From Mucilaginibacter endophyticus (GTDB lineage: Bacteria > Bacteroidota > Bacteroidia > Sphingobacteriales > Sphingobacteriaceae): a DNA stretch of 64,000 nucleotides. The notes beneath the pieces were generated by a model. That model had not been told where the DNA came from and did not search any database. It saw only the letters and a list, made by a program, of their open reading frames with translations. Made by a program: the position numbers and the translations under genes. Positions 52,740 through 61,189 of this stretch are shown one piece after another; within the stretch, counting starts at the first letter, position 1; the number at the start of each line of letters is the position of its first letter. The stretch is from positions 62,001-126,000 of the forward strand of contig NZ_QPCG01000002.1 in assembly GCF_003351025.1 (NCBI RefSeq), read 5' to 3'.

Positions 52740-53498
52740 ATGAAACAGGAACAAGCGCTTATCATTGGCGGAACCACAGGAATGGGTAAAGCTACCGCAA
52801 CCCGATTATTAAAAAAAGGAATTGAAGTGATTATTGTCGGCAGGCCAGATCATAACCTTGATACCGTAAAAGCCGAAATGTCAGTATTTGGCGCCGTGAA
52901 AACAATTGGGCTCGATTTACTTGACATGGCTGCGGTCCGTTCGTTGGCCAAAAATCTTTCTGAACAAGCCCCTGATCTAAAATTCCTGGTTAACGCTGCA
53001 GGCTATTTTAACCCGGTGCCTTTCCTTGATCATACAGAGCAGGATTATGACATTTATCACGGTTTTAATAAAGCGTTTTTCTTTATTACGCAAGCTGCGG
53101 CAAAGATCATCACCAGCAATGGCGGCGGATCGATCGTTAACATTGGCTCTATGTGGGCGCATCAGGCAATCAAAGCAACTCCATCATCAGCCTACTCCAT
53201 GGCCAAGGCGGGTTTGCACAGTTTAACACAGCACCTGGCAATGGAACTTGCCTCCGGCAACATTCGTGTTAACGCCGTTGCGCCGGCAGTAGTGGTTACT
53301 CCTATTTATAGTGCCTTCATCGAGAAAGATAAAATAGAGGAAACGCTTCAGGGCTTTAACGACTTTCATCCAATAGGCAGAGTTGGGCGCCCTGAAGATG
53401 TAGCCGCAACGATTGACTTTTTGCTATCTGAGAATAGCGCATGGGTTACCGGCGCGATATGGGACATAGATGGCGGTGTAATGGCTGGACGAAATTAA
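52740..53498 (+). CDS. Short-chain dehydrogenase/reductase
   Basis: 252 residues from ATG 52740; the frame is open further upstream but the added residues are unlike any [22 protein letters not shown] (NAAG instead of NNAG), Ser in NIGSMW, YSMAK and a C-terminal [11 protein letters not shown] give the classical set with proline-free C-terminus. The substrate loop is unusual ([13 protein letters not shown]). Followed 16 bp later by osmC, probably in one transcript. Confidence 0.88.
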   Translation: MKQEQALIIGGTTGMGKATATRLLKKGIEVIIVGRPDHNLDTVKAEMSVFGAVKTIGLDLLDMAAVRSLAKNLSEQAPDLKFLVNAAGYFNPVPFLDHTEQDYDIYHGFNKAFFFITQAAAKIITSNGGGSIVNIGSMWAHQAIKATPSSAYSMAKAGLHSLTQHLAMELASGNIRVNAVAPAVVVTPIYSAFIEKDKIEETLQGFNDFHPIGRVGRPEDVAATIDFLLSENSAWVTGAIWDIDGGVMAGRN

Positions 53499-53514
53499 CT
53501 TGGGAGGATTATAT

Positions 53515-54048
53515 ATGCTTAATGGAATAAATTTAGATGGGCTTGCTGCTTATACCCAGATCATTACCCGCAACCCGGCAGAAGCAATATCCAGTTACGG
53601 TATTACTGCTAATTGGTTAGGCGGCGTTAGCACCGAAATCCGGACGGAAAGCCAGAAAGTTGGCTCTGCGGAAATCAGTAAGGACTTTAGCTTTAAAATT
53701 GACGAGCCACAGGAGCTTTTGGGTAATAATCAGGCACCAACACCGCAGGATTATTTATTTGCCGGCCTTGCCGGTTGTATGATGGTTGGTTTTGTAGTTG
53801 GCGCTTCGCAAAAAGATATCAAATTGGAAAGCGTTGTTCTTACTATCAAAGGAAATCTTAACCTGCTGGGCTTTTTGGGAATTGATCCAAACGCGCCGGT
53901 TGGATTTGAGAGAATAGAATTTCATTACGATGTAAAAGGGAACGGTACGAAGGATGATTATGACGAGATTATAAGGAAAGTTCAGCAAACATCGCCAAAT
54001 TACCGAACATTGGTTGACAGTGTGATCCTGACAACAAGCAAATGTTGA
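53515..54048 (+). CDS. OsmC family protein
   Basis: 177 residues. The start is ATG 53515, seven bases after a good GGAGG ribosome site (53502-53506), unusual in this window and decisive against the earlier frame start. OsmC/YhfA-like fold with Cys in GLAGCMMVGF; the second peroxidatic-type Cys of OsmC itself is not where expected (a Cys is the last residue). Members reduce organic hydroperoxides or bind small ligands. With the SDRs around, suggests oxidative or carbonyl stress. Confidence 0.88.
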   Translation: MLNGINLDGLAAYTQIITRNPAEAISSYGITANWLGGVSTEIRTESQKVGSAEISKDFSFKIDEPQELLGNNQAPTPQDYLFAGLAGCMMVGFVVGASQKDIKLESVVLTIKGNLNLLGFLGIDPNAPVGFERIEFHYDVKGNGTKDDYDEIIRKVQQTSPNYRTLVDSVILTTSKC

Positions 54049-54080
54049 ATTATAAAAATGCTGGTTTTATAACGAGCTAT

Positions 54081-54115
54081 AAAAGCCCCCCGGACCCGTC
54101 CGGGGGCTTTTATTT
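54081..54115 (+). terminator. Terminator after osmC gene
   Basis: GC-rich stem with one bulged C (AAAAGCCCCCCGGA with TCCGGGGGCTTTT), 4-nt loop, T-rich tail. Confidence 0.85.
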
Positions 54116-54136
54116 TAACGGGTTATCAAATTAACA

Positions 54137-54196
54137 AATCGTGCAAACTTTGCCTACAATCGTATAAAGATAAGGTTCATTGTCAGGGTACTTTTG
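54137..54196 (+). promoter_or_regulatory. Shared 26-bp activator-type element plus -7 box, copy 1
   Basis: The 26-bp element (54137-54162) starts AATCGTGCAAAC and ends TTGCCTACAATCG; 25 of 26 bases are the same as in the copy at 62885-62910. It begins and ends with AATCG, direct repeats 21 bp apart, as many AraC-type sites. TACTTTTG, a -7 box, follows after 26 bases, the same spacing as in the other copy; the bases between are not conserved. No -33 box is seen, as expected of an activator-dependent promoter. Confidence 0.7.
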
Positions 54197-54215
54197 TTTT
54201 ATCAAACATCACACA

Positions 54216-54563
54216 ATGAAAACATTATACTCAGTTTTTGAAGATATCAATTTAGATATGTGCAGTAACCAATGCTTGTTAAGCATCGGTACGCAAGCAC
54301 TGGTGCCGAAGGTGAATTTATTCGATCGGCTATTCGGCCAGATCAAAATTTCAAGATCGGGTATTAAACGGAGTTTGATGCTCATCTCAAAAGCAATTAT
54401 TAAGGAATCATTAGGTGCTGAGCTGGATATTAAATTAATTATCATGCTATTTGCCGGGTATCTATCTCTTGTAAAGCAGCCGTCATCTTTATTAAAGATC
54501 AAGGCCTTTCAGAGCCGTTCGGCCTCCTCATTCATCAACACACAGTTACTTGCAATTGATTGA
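54216..54563 (+). CDS. Hypothetical protein
   Basis: 115 residues from ATG 54216, 19 bp after the -7 box of the shared promoter, which is the main reason to accept it. Composition is unremarkable with one hydrophobic part (IKLIIMLFAGYLSLV); no known domain. A shorter ORF on the other strand overlaps it and has no supporting signal. It could be a remnant of a longer gene or a 5' region of the RibD-C gene that follows 55 bp later. Confidence 0.45.
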   Translation: MKTLYSVFEDINLDMCSNQCLLSIGTQALVPKVNLFDRLFGQIKISRSGIKRSLMLISKAIIKESLGAELDIKLIIMLFAGYLSLVKQPSSLLKIKAFQSRSASSFINTQLLAID

Positions 54564-54618
54564 CTCTACATTTATAAAATCACTAATTATATCAACTTCT
54601 TATTAAAAATTATCAGCC

Positions 54619-55344
54619 ATGAAAAAAGATGAAAAAACAAAACGTCCATACGTCATTTGCTTGATGGTTACTTCCCTTGATGGCAAAATACTTGCTGAAA
54701 AATGGGGTGATACCCCGACAGTTAACAAACTTGCCGATAAATTCGAGATAGTTCAAGACAGAATCGGAATACCTGCGTGGATCGTCGGCCGTACTACGAT
54801 GGAAAAGGATTTTACAGATTATGCAAAACCCATTCTGAAAAAAGGGCATCACGAAATCAGCCGTGAAGATTTCGTTGCCACACACAACACTAAACGATTT
54901 GCCATTACCATTGATGGCAGTGCTAAATTAGGTTGGGAAGAACCGACGATCGGTGACGACCACGTTATCACCATTCTTACGGAGGCCGTACCAGATGCAT
55001 ACTTGGCTCATTTAAAAGACATAGGCCTTTCTTACCTGTTTGCCGGAAAAACTGTGGTAAATCTTGAAGTCGCCTTAGAGAAATTATACAGCCTTTTCGG
55101 AATCGAAAAGCTGATGCTGGAGGGCGGCGGTAAAATCAACGGCTCATTCCTGAATGAAGGCTTAATTGACGAGGTTAACCAGGTTATTCTGCCTATGGCA
55201 GATGGAACCATTGAAACTTCCACTATGTTTGAGATAGATGCGAAAAAGAAAAAAGGTGGCGCAACGCTGATGTCGTTACAGGAAGTAAGAAAAATTGAAG
55301 ACGATGCAGTTTGGCTCACCTATAAGGTGGTCGGCCGGGAATAG
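54619..55344 (+). CDS. RibD C-terminal/dihydrofolate reductase-like protein
   Basis: 241 residues of the RibD-C (DHFR-like) fold: VTSLDGKILAE near the start, IVGRTTMEKDF, then MLEGGGKINGSFLNEGLIDE and VNQVILPMADG. Stand-alone members reduce unknown pterin- or flavin-related substrates with NADPH and are often wrongly named dihydrofolate reductase. Possibly transcribed from the shared promoter at 54137-54196. A perfect bidirectional terminator follows. Confidence 0.87.
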   Translation: MKKDEKTKRPYVICLMVTSLDGKILAEKWGDTPTVNKLADKFEIVQDRIGIPAWIVGRTTMEKDFTDYAKPILKKGHHEISREDFVATHNTKRFAITIDGSAKLGWEEPTIGDDHVITILTEAVPDAYLAHLKDIGLSYLFAGKTVVNLEVALEKLYSLFGIEKLMLEGGGKINGSFLNEGLIDEVNQVILPMADGTIETSTMFEIDAKKKKGGATLMSLQEVRKIEDDAVWLTYKVVGRE

Positions 55345-55356
55345 CGGCCATAGTTG

Positions 55357-55398
55357 ATACACAAAAAAAGCGGCACAATAGCCGCTTTTTTTGTGTAT
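55357..55398. terminator. Bidirectional terminator, perfect 18-bp stem
   Basis: Arms 55357-55374 and 55381-55398 are perfect complements around a 6-nt loop; the GCGGC/GCCGC core is flanked by seven A and seven T, so it ends transcripts from both convergent genes. Confidence 0.9.
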
Positions 55399-55427
55399 GA
55401 AGTCAAAAATAATTTCTGTTTTTCTTG

Positions 55428-55727
55428 TTACGCCGGTTGTTTGAAACCTTCCACTATAACTGCTGTATAAACCGCGCCTTTAAAACGGTGTTGTTTAACT
55501 TCAGTATAACGCGGGCTGTTGTAAAAATCCTCGGCTTCCTGAAATGAAGGAAATTCCAAAACAACAACGCCTTCAACTTCCGGGCCTTCAACAACCTTTT
55601 TCTGGCCGTAGGCGGTCAAAGGCTTGAAGTTAAACCCTTCAGCTGCTGAAGGTAAGAGGCTTGAATAGGTGTCCAATTGAGCCTGGTCCAGTGTTTTTTC
55701 TTTGATAAAAATGATGTAAGCTCCCAT
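55428..55727 (-). CDS. DUF1330 domain protein
   Basis: 99 residues, one DUF1330 ferredoxin-like alpha/beta barrel domain: AYIIFIKEKTLDQAQLDTY, VVVLEFPSFQEAEDFYNSP and YTEVKQHRFKGAVYTAVIVEG. Related to antibiotic biosynthesis monooxygenase-like folds; function unknown. Downstream of the SDR gene on the same strand with a hairpin in the 104-bp gap. Confidence 0.9.
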   Translation of the reverse strand: MGAYIIFIKEKTLDQAQLDTYSSLLPSAAEGFNFKPLTAYGQKKVVEGPEVEGVVVLEFPSFQEAEDFYNSPRYTEVKQHRFKGAVYTAVIVEGFKQPA

Positions 55728-55773
55728 GATTTTGATGTTTTAAGTGTTGAGTGAATTGTTAAGTGTTTTGATG

Positions 55774-55811
55774 AACCCGACAACTTTCATTGAATGAAAC
55801 GTTGCCGGGTT
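55774..55811 (-). other. Long hairpin between SDR and DUF1330 genes
   Basis: AACCCGACAAC (55774-55784) pairs with GTTGCCGGGTT (55801-55811, one mismatch), and the inner TTTCAT/ATGAAA extends it. T tract after it on the minus strand is poor, so it may be a partial terminator or processing site. Confidence 0.4.
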
Positions 55812-55831
55812 AAAAGTTCTTCGTTGATCGA

Positions 55832-56581
55832 TTAAAACATACCGCCGGTTACGCGCAATATTTCACCGGTCATGAAACGTGATTCGTCAGAAGCCAGGAA
55901 TACGGCTACGTCAGCGATATCATCCGGTTTACCTACACGGCCTAATTGGGTCATGCTGATCATCATTTCTTCCAATGGGGTGCCGATGATGCCTCTTTCG
56001 CGATTACCTTCGGTATCGATCATGCCGGGATTGATGGAATTAACGCGGATATTTCTTGACGCCAATTCTTTTGATAGTGATTTGGTGATCACATCGGCGG
56101 TACCTTTAGCAGCGGCATAAACAGAAACACCTGCCGGTGCCAGTTGTGCGGCAATAGAACCGATATTGATGATACTGCCACCTTCCGGGCTATAGTGTTT
56201 AACTGCTTCTTTAGAAGTTAATAAAGAACCAAGAACGTTTGTGTCAAACATATAATGGAAATCTTCGGCAGTTACGCGCTCCAGTGGTTCAAAGCGGAAA
56301 ACGCCCGCGTTATTTACCAAAATGTCTACTTTACCAAAGGCATTCGCGGTTTCTTTAAACAGACGGGCGATATCGGCTTCATTTGACACATCGCCCTGAA
56401 CTGCGATGGCTTTACCACCACCAGCTACGATTTCGGCAACCACTTTGTCGGCCCCTTCTTTAGATGATGCATAATTTACAACTACGCTGGCACCTGCTGC
56501 TGCCAAACCTTTTGCAACACCGGCACCAATACCTTTTGATGCACCTGTTACTACTGCTACTTTGTTTTCTAACTTTTTCAT
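55832..56581 (-). CDS. Short-chain dehydrogenase/reductase
   Basis: 249 residues: TGASKGIGAGVAKG (13-26), NNAGVFRF, Ser in NIGSIAA, YAAAK and a C-terminal GEILRVTGGMF. Closest in pattern to glucose 1-dehydrogenase/3-oxoacyl-ACP reductase-like SDRs. Divergent from a TetR gene; its -7 box lies between two identical palindromes, so it is almost certainly the main target of that repressor. Confidence 0.9.
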   Translation of the reverse strand: MKKLENKVAVVTGASKGIGAGVAKGLAAAGASVVVNYASSKEGADKVVAEIVAGGGKAIAVQGDVSNEADIARLFKETANAFGKVDILVNNAGVFRFEPLERVTAEDFHYMFDTNVLGSLLTSKEAVKHYSPEGGSIINIGSIAAQLAPAGVSVYAAAKGTADVITKSLSKELASRNIRVNSINPGMIDTEGNRERGIIGTPLEEMMISMTQLGRVGKPDDIADVAVFLASDESRFMTGEILRVTGGMF

Positions 56582-56608
56582 TTTTTTAGTTTTTTATATT
56601 TTTCTATC

Positions 56609-56659
56609 GGGAATGATTGTTCCCACAAATGTATATTTGTTTTGGGAATGATTGTTCCC
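56609..56659 (-). promoter_or_regulatory. Two TetR-type operators around the SDR -7 box
   Basis: GGGAATGATTGTTCCC occurs twice, at 56609-56624 and 56644-56659, each an imperfect palindrome with GGGAA/TTCCC arms; centres are 35 bp apart. Between them, on the minus strand, lies TACATTTG (56633-56626), a perfect TAnnTTTG box. Binding of TetR dimers to both would cover the promoter. The distance to the TetR start is about 135 bp. Confidence 0.8.
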
Positions 56660-56778
56660 AAAAGATTTTTTATTGTTTTGCGATGACACAGTAGCGGGAG
56701 AGGGCGATCGTAATCGTCTGGAAATCTGCGTGCAGTGTCATTTAATTTTGCTTTAGTAATTAAAGCGCCGATATTGAT

Positions 56779-56786
56779 TACTTTTG
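56779..56786 (+). promoter_or_regulatory. -7 box immediately before the TetR start
   Basis: TACTTTTG fits TAnnTTTG and ends 7 bp before ATG 56794, so the mRNA would have almost no leader. No -33 box at the usual distance. Confidence 0.45.
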
Positions 56787-56793
56787 CAACCCC

Positions 56794-57372
56794 ATGAGAA
56801 CGAAGGAGTTTAACGAAGATGAAGCGCTTGAAAAGGCGATGCAGCTTTTCTGGCTTAAAGGCTATAATGGTACTTCCATGCAAGACCTGCTGGACGGCCT
56901 TGGCCTGAGCAGATCGACGCTGTACCGCGCCTATATTGATAAGCATAGTTTGTTCCTTAAAGCCCTGGGGCATTACCAGCAATTCAGCTCTTCGGAAATT
57001 AAAAAGGTTATTAACGAGGGCGACACCGCTAAGGAAACCGTAAAAAAGTTGCTTGAATTTATTGCTGAAGTTGTAGTTCAGGACCAGCAACATAAGGGTT
57101 GTTTTATGCTGAACAGCGAGATAGAACTTTCCCTGCATGATAAAGTAGTTCACGATATGGTGGTCAACAGCGACCAGGATATTGAAGATGTTTTTTATCA
57201 TGTTTTAACGAAGGGACAAAAGCGTGGGGAGATCAGTAAGGCAGAAGATGCCCGGGCAATGGCAAAATTTTTCTTAAATACAGCAAAAGGCATCCGGGCT
57301 ACTGCTAAGTCCAATCCAGATAAGAAAGTATTTAAGGATATCATCGCATTAGCCATCAAAGCGCTTAATTAG
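56794..57372 (+). CDS. TetR/AcrR family repressor
   Basis: 192 residues. N-terminal helix-turn-helix (about 10-55): EFNEDEALEKAMQLFWLKG, then TSMQDLLDGLGLSRSTLYRA; C-terminal helices form the ligand pocket (TetR_C, with HKGCFMLNSEIELS). Divergent from the SDR gene, whose promoter contains two matching palindromes. Probably senses a small organic molecule handled by the SDR. Its end overlaps the convergent DUF1275 gene by 8 bp. Confidence 0.92.
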   Translation: MRTKEFNEDEALEKAMQLFWLKGYNGTSMQDLLDGLGLSRSTLYRAYIDKHSLFLKALGHYQQFSSSEIKKVINEGDTAKETVKKLLEFIAEVVVQDQQHKGCFMLNSEIELSLHDKVVHDMVVNSDQDIEDVFYHVLTKGQKRGEISKAEDARAMAKFFLNTAKGIRATAKSNPDKKVFKDIIALAIKALN

Positions 57373-58096
57373 CGATCCTTTTCATGACCGCGCTGCTTAA
57401 AGTGTGGGTCACACCCTGGTGCTGTTCGATAGCGAGTTTTGCCCTGAAACAATAAACGACGAGAAATATACCCGGAAAGACAAATGCCGAGAGTCCCATC
57501 CACTGGCCCAGCAGTGCGCCTGAAATACATCCGAATAGAAATGCCCCGATGGTCATCAGTTGGCGATACAAGGTTACCTCAGATAATGCATATACTCCGT
57601 TAATCCTGAAGATCGCGCCAATATTCAATGCCGCTTCGATAACCAGCCCCGTCATCATGGTCGTCGGCCCATAGGTCTTCTTGGGATGAATTTTGGCGAA
57701 GGCATTTTGCAGCCCCATGGCAAAAACGACGGTCATCGCCCCAATATATTCCGGTGTTTCGCCAGGGATATTGCCGGTGAAAAACAAAATGAGCCATATA
57801 GCACCGAACAAGAACAGGATAATACCTTCTATGAATAATAAAAGGTATGGCCTCTTTGAATGGGAGTCGATGGCGCCGCCCACAATTACCCCGACTATAA
57901 AAACGGGAAAACTAAGCAGCTTGATCCATCCGCTGGTATCAACATGTTTGACCACATCGTAGGCAAACACCACCAGGTTACCGGTAACGTGCGATGAAAA
58001 AAATTCCTGTAGCGACACGAAGGTAACGGAGTCGCAATACCCCGCTGTAACGGACAGCAGGATAGTGATCAGAGCAATCTGTTTTGGACGTTTCAT
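57365..58096 (-). CDS. DUF1275 (YoaK-like) membrane protein
   Basis: About 243 residues from ATG 58096; a longer frame from 58150 would overlap the preceding gene and lacks similarity. Six hydrophobic helices; TAGYCDSVTFVSLQEFFSSHVTGN is the family signature, and MGLQNAFAKIHPKKTYGPTT is also typical. Function unknown; in other bacteria such genes lie near stress or lipid genes. Begins 32 bp after the tautomerase stop on the same strand. Confidence 0.9.
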   Translation of the reverse strand: MKRPKQIALITILLSVTAGYCDSVTFVSLQEFFSSHVTGNLVVFAYDVVKHVDTSGWIKLLSFPVFIVGVIVGGAIDSHSKRPYLLLFIEGIILFLFGAIWLILFFTGNIPGETPEYIGAMTVVFAMGLQNAFAKIHPKKTYGPTTMMTGLVIEAALNIGAIFRINGVYALSEVTLYRQLMTIGAFLFGCISGALLGQWMGLSAFVFPGIFLVVYCFRAKLAIEQHQGVTHTLSSAVMKRIAN

Positions 58097-58128
58097 AGGG
58101 GGTAGAAATAAGAAGATGGAACTATTAA

Positions 58129-58518
58129 TTATTTTTCCCCGGCCACCCAATCCTTACTCAGGTGTCCCATCCATTGGTGGTACATTTCATCACCGGTGTG
58201 CTGGGTGAACTCAATATTTAGTTGATTGACCTCCAGTTCCAAAACTTCATTGCAGATTTCAATAAATTTTTTGGACAAGGCTTCCCGGGTTTCCGGCGTA
58301 CGCCCGGCGCGCACATCCAGCATCATAATGGCTGCGGGCCAGGGTTCGTCTTTGCTGCACCTCCAGATGGAGCCTTCTCCAAGTTCCCTGATACTAATGG
58401 TCACTCTTTCCACCGCGGCTTCCATGATTTCGGCATAGGCTGCCCCTAATTCTTTCGCCAGGTGTTTTTTGGTTTCGATAGGATAAAACTTTTGAACTTC
58501 TATTTGTAAGTACGGCAT
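58129..58518 (-). CDS. Tautomerase superfamily protein
   Basis: 129 residues beginning MPYLQIEVQKFYP; after Met removal Pro1 would be the catalytic base, the mark of the 4-oxalocrotonate tautomerase group. At 128 residues it is longer than the 62-residue enzyme and may be a fused-type or cis-CaaD-like member. It could isomerise 2-hydroxy-acids from aromatic breakdown. Same strand as the DUF1275 gene after it. Confidence 0.85.
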   Translation of the reverse strand: MPYLQIEVQKFYPIETKKHLAKELGAAYAEIMEAAVERVTISIRELGEGSIWRCSKDEPWPAAIMMLDVRAGRTPETREALSKKFIEICNEVLELEVNQLNIEFTQHTGDEMYHQWMGHLSKDWVAGEK

Positions 58519-58701
58519 TGCTTTAAATTTTAATGTTTATAAATCACTATATCTAAAAACTTAATAAGGGTAGCTTTAACAACCATACAGCCGGCGTAAC
58601 CCGGCCGCATGGTGCTGTAGTCTTATTTTCATTTAATGCCAAATCTGACTGCCTGGAAATGGCTTCATAGGGGTAGTTATAGTAGATGCAGGGCCTGCTG
58701 A

Positions 58702-60069
58702 TTAGCGGATATACACGGTTTTGATGTTTACAAATTCGTGTATACCCCATACGCTTAATTCACGGCCATAACCTGATTGTTTAACACCGCCGAACGGGAT
58801 GCGTGGATCAGATTTAACATTGGCGTTTACGAATGCCATGCCGGCTTCCAGGCGGGTAGCAGCGATCTTTTCGCCACGGGCGATGTCAGTAGTAAATACA
58901 GCCGAACCCAGACCAAACTGACTTTGATTAGCCAGCTCAATAGCGTGTTCTTCGTCTTCAGCTTCAATGATCGATGCAACCGGGCCAAAAAGTTCCTCGT
59001 CGAAAGAAACGATACCTGGCTTTACATTCGTTAATACCGTTGCCGGATAAAAGGCGGTATTATCATCAGGTACTACGCCGCCTAATACTAATTTTGCGCC
59101 ACCTGCCACCGAAGCCAACACTTGATTGTGCAACTCATCACGCAGGTCAACACGTGCTTGAGGACCGATATGGGTTTTAGGGTCTAAAGGATCGCCTACC
59201 ACTTTGGCTTTGGCAAATTCCACGAATTTTTTAGTGAATTCTTCGATAACAGATTTAACGACGATAAATCTTTTACCTGCAATACAGCTTTGGCCCGAGT
59301 TAACATATCTTGCATCTACGCATACCTGGGCAGCAAGGTCAAGATCTGCATCTTCCAATACGACATAAGCATCGCTGCCGCCAAGTTCCAGAACAGTCTT
59401 TTTGATCAGTTCACCTGCTTTTGAAGCCACTTTAGAACCTGCGGCGTTGCTGCCGGTTAATGTTACGGCTTTGATATAGTCGTTTTCAATAACTGCTTCC
59501 ACATCCCTGCTGCCGATCATTAAAGTCTGAAAAATATTTTTAGGGAAACCAGCCTCTTCAACAATGTCCTGGATAACCAGTGCACAGCCCGGTACATTTG
59601 AAGCATGTTTTAACACGCCGGCGTTACCCACAGCTAAAGCAGGTACAAGGAAACGAAATACCTGGAACAAAGGGAAGTTCCAGGGCATTACTGCCAGCAC
59701 AATACCAATCGGGTTGTAAGTATAGTAGCTTTTGCTGGCATCGGTTTCTACTAAAGTATCTTTTAAAAATGTTTCCACGTTATCCGCGTAATATTCGCAA
59801 GCGAAGGCACATTTTTCAACTTCGGCCAGGCCCTGTGTAACGGGTTTGCCCATTTCGTTGGCCATTAATACCGAAAGTTCATTTGCACGTGTGCGAAGTA
59901 TGCCGGCCATTTTATGAAGCAAGATTTTTCTTTCTTCGAAGGTGGTTTTTTTCCAGCTCAGCCAGGCTTCCTGGGTAGCTGCGATTTTAGCTTTTGCCTG
60001 TTCAGGCGTATCAAGCGTGTAGGTTTTGATGTTTTGCCCGTTTGCGGGGTTGATTGATGTAATTTCCAT
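58702..60069 (-). CDS. NAD(P)-dependent aldehyde dehydrogenase (succinate-semialdehyde type)
   Basis: 455 residues, ALDH family. Glu228 in VLELGGSDAYVV and catalytic Cys262 in NSGQSCIAGKR have the expected 34-residue spacing; the N-terminus (INPANGQNIKTYTLDTPEQ) and IPFGGVKQSGYGRE near the end agree with the succinate-semialdehyde dehydrogenase branch. It oxidises aldehydes to acids. Its upstream neighbour is an AraC regulator on the same strand. Substrate uncertain. Confidence 0.92.
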   Translation of the reverse strand: MEITSINPANGQNIKTYTLDTPEQAKAKIAATQEAWLSWKKTTFEERKILLHKMAGILRTRANELSVLMANEMGKPVTQGLAEVEKCAFACEYYADNVETFLKDTLVETDASKSYYTYNPIGIVLAVMPWNFPLFQVFRFLVPALAVGNAGVLKHASNVPGCALVIQDIVEEAGFPKNIFQTLMIGSRDVEAVIENDYIKAVTLTGSNAAGSKVASKAGELIKKTVLELGGSDAYVVLEDADLDLAAQVCVDARYVNSGQSCIAGKRFIVVKSVIEEFTKKFVEFAKAKVVGDPLDPKTHIGPQARVDLRDELHNQVLASVAGGAKLVLGGVVPDDNTAFYPATVLTNVKPGIVSFDEELFGPVASIIEAEDEEHAIELANQSQFGLGSAVFTTDIARGEKIAATRLEAGMAFVNANVKSDPRIPFGGVKQSGYGRELSVWGIHEFVNIKTVYIR

Positions 60070-60171
60070 GGTTGGTAGTTTGATTTTATGTTTTTTTTAA
60101 AATTTCGGGCAATAGTCAAGCCTTCTGAGGCAAAAAATGCATCAGTGGAAGACTAAGCCAGGCGTTAGTTT

Positions 60172-61068
60172 TTAGTTTTGTAGTTGCTTTCTGTATTGCT
60201 GCGGGCTCAGGCCGATTTCTCGTTTAAAGAGCCGCGAAAAGTAAGGCATGTTCTCGAAGCCCAATGAGTAGGCGATCTCCGTTACATTCCGGTCAGACCC
60301 CTTTATCATGTTTTTTGCTTCGGACACCAGGAAAATATGAATGAGCTCTATAGATGTCTTTCCGGTTTCCTGTTTAAGCATATCACTGAGATAACGGGTT
60401 GACATATTGAGGGCGAAGGCGATGTCTTTTACTGATGGAAGACCTTTATCCAGCATGTTCTCGCCGACGAAATGCTGTTTCAGCATATCATTAAAGCGGG
60501 TGGCTGTTTTGCCTGATTTTTCGAACCGGCTGATAAATTGTCTTTTATAAAAACGCTGGGAGTATTTCAAAATGGATTCAATATGTCCCAGCATGATTTC
60601 CCGACTAAACTCATCCTGGTTATTATGATATTCTGTATTGATTTTTTCAAACAGCTCCCAGATGATTTCTTCTTCTTTGGGAGACAGGTGCAAGGCCTCA
60701 TTGGTATCATAATCAAAGAAGCTGAAATTCTTGATATCATTGTGCAGCAGGTGCCCGGCCAGCAAATCTTCATGGAAATAAATCGCAAAACCGTCTTCTT
60801 CCATTTCAACATCCCTGATCTCAATTACCTGTCGCGGACTGGCAAAAGATAGCGACCCGTTATCGTGATCGTATTGCGTCCTGCCATATTTGTAAACCCC
60901 GGCTTTCATTTTTTTGAAGCTGATCATGTAAAAATCGCTCGTGAATTCGCTGGCAGCAATCGAACATGAAGTCCGGTGATCGCAACGTATCAGGCTGAGC
61001 AGGGGATGTGCAGGTTCAGGGTAATTATTAAGACGATGCAGGTCGGTTATGGTGCTGAAATGTTTCAT
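60172..61068 (-). CDS. AraC family transcriptional regulator
   Basis: 298 residues. N-terminal sensor part (about 20-150) and C-terminal AraC domain (about 200-297): SVKDIAFALNMSTRYLSDMLKQ and EIAYSLGFENMPYFSRLFKREIG. Of a type other than the two related AraC proteins in this window. It likely controls the aldehyde dehydrogenase gene that follows it or the PfpI gene before it. Confidence 0.9.
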   Translation of the reverse strand: MKHFSTITDLHRLNNYPEPAHPLLSLIRCDHRTSCSIAASEFTSDFYMISFKKMKAGVYKYGRTQYDHDNGSLSFASPRQVIEIRDVEMEEDGFAIYFHEDLLAGHLLHNDIKNFSFFDYDTNEALHLSPKEEEIIWELFEKINTEYHNNQDEFSREIMLGHIESILKYSQRFYKRQFISRFEKSGKTATRFNDMLKQHFVGENMLDKGLPSVKDIAFALNMSTRYLSDMLKQETGKTSIELIHIFLVSEAKNMIKGSDRNVTEIAYSLGFENMPYFSRLFKREIGLSPQQYRKQLQN

Positions 61069-61189
61069 TTTTCTTGTCGGTTTATGAAACCTGCGCTGAT
61101 TAGTGCAGGTTTCCTGGTATGGTTTATTTCCTTTGTATGATTGAAGATCGAAAATTACCCTCGGTTAATCAAAGCCTTTACTACGGTGA

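Noticed and set aside
54209..54502. 97-codon minus-strand ORF opposite the small gene at 54216
   Set aside because: No promoter on its side, while the plus-strand frame directly follows a conserved promoter element.
56578..57201. Open frame of 207 codons on the minus strand
   Set aside because: Antisense to the TetR gene and running through both operator palindromes; the encoded sequence has no recognisable domain.
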